A DNA stretch of 64,000 nucleotides from Haloferax sp046557615 (GTDB lineage Archaea; Halobacteriota; Halobacteria; Halobacteriales; Haloferacaceae), in assembly GCF_046557615.1 (NCBI RefSeq), contig NZ_JBKIII010000001.1, positions 806,001 to 870,000 of the forward strand, in the 5' to 3' direction. Each line of letters starts with the position of its first letter. Positions within the stretch are counted from its first letter, which is position 1. Below, piece after piece: positions 61,018 to 64,000 of the stretch. A program made the translations under genes and the position numbers. The notes under the pieces were generated by a model. That model made no database searches. It was not told where the DNA came from and was given only the letters and a program-made list of their open reading frames with translations.

Positions 61018-64000
61018 TGACCAAGCCACACATAGACACTCCTCTGTCTCGACCCGGGTTGGCCGACCCGTCGGACGAGCGCTCCAACTGCGGTGTTGGG
61101 GCCGTTGTAGACCTCGAACACGGCGCTTCGCACCGCGTCGTTGCCGATGGTCTCGAACTCCTCGAAAACCTCGAACACCGTGGCACCACCGGTGCCGAGG
61201 AAAACACAGGAGACGGCGCTGGCATCTTGATTCAGCGCCCCGACCGCTTTATCGAAGCAATCGTCGAAACCGACCTCCCCGAGACCTACGCCGTCGGGTC
61301 GGTCTTCATGCCGGTAGACGACGAGGTACGCGAACAGGTAGCTGAACTCGTCGAAGAGACGCTCGAATCACATGGCCTCTCTGTCTTCCACTGGCGCGAC
61401 GTGCCGACGAACAACGACGGACTCGGCAAGACCGCACTCGACTCGGAACCCGACGTATGGCAGGTCTTCGTCGAACCCGCAGGCGACATGGATGAAGATG
61501 AATTCGACCGCGCACTCTACGTCGCCCGACGCGCCACCGAAAAGGCCGCTGAGAACCTGACGCTCCCCGGCGCGGCGCGATTCTACGTCTGTTCGCTCGA
61601 CCGCAAGACGCTCGTCTACAAGGGCCTTCTCACCGCCGAGCAACTCCCCGAGTACTACCCAGACCTCTCTGACGAGCGCATGGAGTCCGAGTTGACGCTC
61701 GTTCACGCGCGTTTCTCGACCAACACGCTCGGCGCGTGGCACCTCGCCCACCCGTACCGCCACGTCATCCACAACGGCGAAATCAACACCATCCGTGGCA
61801 ACGTCAACTGGATGCGTGCCCGCGAGACCGACCTCGAACACGAGGCCTTCGGCGCGGACCTCGATACGCTCAAGCCGATTACGAAGGCCGACCAGTCCGA
61901 CACCGCGAGCGTGGACAACGTGGTCGAACTCCTCCTGAAGAGTGACCGCGAACTTCCCCACGTCCTCCGGATGCTCATCCCGGAATCCTACCGCAGCGAT
62001 CACCAGATGAGCGACGCACGCCGCGACTGGTACGACTTCCACGCCTCGCTGGTCGAACCGTGGGACGGCCCCGCGCTCGTCGCCGCAACCGATGGCGACC
62101 GAATCGCAGCCGTCCTCGACCGCAACGGCCTGCGTCCGTGTCGCTACGAAGTGACGACTGACGGGAGGCTCATCCTCGCCAGCGAAGTCGGCGCGCTCGA
62201 CACCGACCCCGCAGAAATCGAACAGCGCGGTCGTCTCCGCCCCGGTGAAATCTTCATGGCCGACCCCGACGAGGGTCGTGTCATCCCCGACGGCGAAGTC
62301 TTCGACTCGCTCACCGACGACAAGTACGGCGAGTGGGTCAGCGAACAACAGCGCCACCTCGACGACATCGCCGACGACGGCGTTCGCGCAATCGACAGTA
62401 TCGAAGCACTCCGCGCGGCACAGGCCTCCTTCGGCTACACCCACGACCAACTCAACCACATGATAGAGCCGATGGCCCGCGACGGCAAGGACCCCGTCGG
62501 CTCGATGGGTGACGACACGCCGTTGTCGGTTCTTTCGGACCTCAACCGGCCGCTTTTCACCTACTTCAAACAGCTGTTCGCGCAGGTGTCGAACCCGCCT
62601 ATCGACTACATCCGCGAGAAGTTGGTGACGAGTCTCGAATCTCGACTCGGCTACCAGCGTAACCTCTTGTCCGAATCGCCGGACCACGCCCGGCAACTCG
62701 TCCTCGACTCGCCGATTCTCACCGACGCGCAGACGAGTGCCATCAAAGACCTCGATGACGACATGCAGAGCGCCGTCGTGGACACCACCTACGAGAAAGG
62801 TGGCGACCTCGAGTCGGCAATCGAAGGAGTACGTGACGAAGCGAAGGAAGCAATCGAAGCGGGCGCAGATATCGTCGTCCTCTCGGACCGCAACGTCGGC
62901 CCGGACCGCGTGGCGATTCCGAGCCTCCTTGCGACGGGGGCAGTCCACCACAGTCTCGTCCGAAACGGCCTTCGCAACCACGCCGGACTCGTCGTCGAGT
63001 CCGGCGACCCACGCGAGGTTCACCACTTCGCGACGCTCATCGGCTACGGCGCTGGCGCGGTGAACCCGTACCTCGCTTACCAGACTATCGAAGACATCGT
63101 CGCCGGACCCGACGGTGCAGACGAAGCCGAAGCCATCGACTCCTACATCCACGCCGTCGAAGATGGCATCCTGAAGACGATGGCGAAGATGGGCATCTCC
63201 ACGGTCGAGAGTTACCGCGGTGCCCAAATCTTCGAAGCCATCGGTCTCTCGTCGGACTTCATCGCCGAATACTTCGAAGGAACCGAGATTCGAACCGAAG
63301 GTATCGGCATCGACGTCATCGAAGAAGACCTCTTGACTCGCCACGCCGCGGCCTTCGGCGCAGACCCAAAGCTCGAACGCCAAGGCGAGTACGAGAACCG
63401 CTCGAACGGCATCCACCACGGCTGGAACCCGAAGACGGTCGGCACGCTCCAGCAGGCAGTCCGCGCTGGCGACTACGACCGCTACAAGGAGTTCGCCGAA
63501 CTCGTCAACGACCAGTCTGAACACATCCAAGCACTGCGCGGTCTGCTCGAATTCGACCCCGACCGCGAATCCATCGACATCGACGAAGTCGAACCCGTCG
63601 AAGATATCGTCAAACGGTTCTCGACCGCGGCGATGTCGCTCGGCAGTCTCTCACCCGAAGCCCACGAGAACAACTCGATTGCGATGAACCGCATCGGCGG
63701 CAAGTCGAATTCGGGTGAAGGTGGCGAACCACCGGAACGCTTCGGCACCGAGAAAGAGTGCAACGTCAAGCAGGTCGCATCCGGCCGCTTCGGCGTCACC
63801 TCGCACTACCTCTCGTCTGCAGACGAACTCCAAATCAAGATGGCACAGGGCTCGAAGCCCGGTGAAGGTGGCCACCTTCCCGGCAAGAAGGTCAACGAGA
63901 TGATTGCCCACGTCCGCTATGCGACGCCGGGCGTCGGCCTCATCTCGCCACCACCGCTGCACGACATCTACTCCATCGAAGACCTGAAACAGCTCATCTT
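61017..64000 (+). CDS. gltB: Glutamate synthase large subunit, 3'-truncated by the window
   Basis: The frame is open to the end of the window (994 codons visible, of about 1,500 usual). The glutaminase domain is N-terminal, with C25 in RSNCGVGAVVD as the nucleophile after removal of a 24-residue propeptide. Central domain and FMN domain follow: TAAMSLGSLSPEAHENNSIA, GGKSNSGEGGEPPERFG, SGRFGVTSHYL, and KPGEGGHLPGKKV. It makes two glutamate from glutamine and 2-oxoglutarate, using ferredoxin or NADPH. A dyad covers the start (see above). A long antisense frame is only a shadow. Confidence 0.95.
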   Translation, partial: MTKPHIDTPLSRPGLADPSDERSNCGVGAVVDLEHGASHRVVADGLELLENLEHRGTTGAEENTGDGAGILIQRPDRFIEAIVETDLPETYAVGSVFMPVDDEVREQVAELVEETLESHGLSVFHWRDVPTNNDGLGKTALDSEPDVWQVFVEPAGDMDEDEFDRALYVARRATEKAAENLTLPGAARFYVCSLDRKTLVYKGLLTAEQLPEYYPDLSDERMESELTLVHARFSTNTLGAWHLAHPYRHVIHNGEINTIRGNVNWMRARETDLEHEAFGADLDTLKPITKADQSDTASVDNVVELLLKSDRELPHVLRMLIPESYRSDHQMSDARRDWYDFHASLVEPWDGPALVAATDGDRIAAVLDRNGLRPCRYEVTTDGRLILASEVGALDTDPAEIEQRGRLRPGEIFMADPDEGRVIPDGEVFDSLTDDKYGEWVSEQQRHLDDIADDGVRAIDSIEALRAAQASFGYTHDQLNHMIEPMARDGKDPVGSMGDDTPLSVLSDLNRPLFTYFKQLFAQVSNPPIDYIREKLVTSLESRLGYQRNLLSESPDHARQLVLDSPILTDAQTSAIKDLDDDMQSAVVDTTYEKGGDLESAIEGVRDEAKEAIEAGADIVVLSDRNVGPDRVAIPSLLATGAVHHSLVRNGLRNHAGLVVESGDPREVHHFATLIGYGAGAVNPYLAYQTIEDIVAGPDGADEAEAIDSYIHAVEDGILKTMAKMGISTVESYRGAQIFEAIGLSSDFIAEYFEGTEIRTEGIGIDVIEEDLLTRHAAAFGADPKLERQGEYENRSNGIHHGWNPKTVGTLQQAVRAGDYDRYKEFAELVNDQSEHIQALRGLLEFDPDRESIDIDEVEPVEDIVKRFSTAAMSLGSLSPEAHENNSIAMNRIGGKSNSGEGGEPPERFGTEKECNVKQVASGRFGVTSHYLSSADELQIKMAQGSKPGEGGHLPGKKVNEMIAHVRYATPGVGLISPPPLHDIYSIEDLKQLI

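Noticed and set aside
61368..63530. A 720-codon open frame antisense to gltB
   Set aside because: It lies entirely inside the well-supported gltB frame, has no motifs and is Val/Arg/Asp-rich as expected from the opposite strand of GC-rich haloarchaeal genes.

Overview
The window is a gene-dense stretch of a haloarchaeal chromosome, most likely Haloferax or a close relative (order Haloferacales). The evidence is a high-GC, Asp/Glu-rich, Lys-poor proteome, many TATA boxes about 25-30 nt upstream of ATG (leaderless transcripts), an archaeosortase with its PGF-CTERM S-layer substrate, diphthine synthase, Trm5, an aCPSF1 ribonuclease and an archaeal-type prolyl-tRNA synthetase. Genus level is inferred from gene content and order, not from a search.

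Left part (1-11.4 kb): the end of a DabB/NuoL-like proton channel subunit overlaps dabA and is followed by a beta-carbonic anhydrase, so this is an inorganic-carbon uptake locus. Next come a DUF21/CBS membrane protein, an Lrp-type regulator, KDPG aldolase, an HtrA-type protease, a PNPOx-fold protein, a YqeC-like accessory protein, a VTT-domain membrane protein and Trm5.

Accessory patch (11.5-14.5 kb): a tRNA-Thr(CGT) gene is followed by tRNA-derived palindromic repeats, AT-rich DNA, small orphan genes, a truncated helix-turn-helix remnant and an orphan protein with a PD-(D/E)XK-like motif. It looks like the worn-down remains of an element integrated at the tRNA. No integrase is left.

Cell surface and core genes (14.5-25 kb): a mini zinc-binding protein, DoxX, dphB, archaeosortase A with a convincing S-layer-type glycoprotein substrate next to it, glyoxalase, a MATE transporter and a DRG GTPase.

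Energy and acid metabolism (24.7-47.8 kb): a cytochrome oxidase subunit I cluster with small membrane proteins, including a 27-residue one; a complete livJHMGF-type ABC importer with a thioredoxin-like protein in the same operon; two acyl/acetyl-CoA synthetases; the catalytic subunit of methylmalonyl-CoA mutase; nosDFY without nosZ; a small flavin reductase; and korAB 2-oxoacid:ferredoxin oxidoreductase. Uptake, CoA activation and oxidation of small organic acids would tie most of these together (inference).

Right part (47.8-64 kb): a lipoprotein, an aldo-keto reductase, DUF373, SppA, a long coiled-coil protein, DUF371, endonuclease III, methylglyoxal synthase, a pilin-like protein, aCPSF1, two uncharacterised proteins, proS, and the 5' two-thirds of gltB, which runs off the end.

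No CRISPR array, rRNA, insertion sequence or replication origin was seen. The most interesting points are the tRNA-derived palindromes, the 27-residue oxidase-cluster protein, a GRQGG tandem repeat inside the NosF ATPase, a NosL-like domain fused to NosD, and the S-layer gene beside its archaeosortase.
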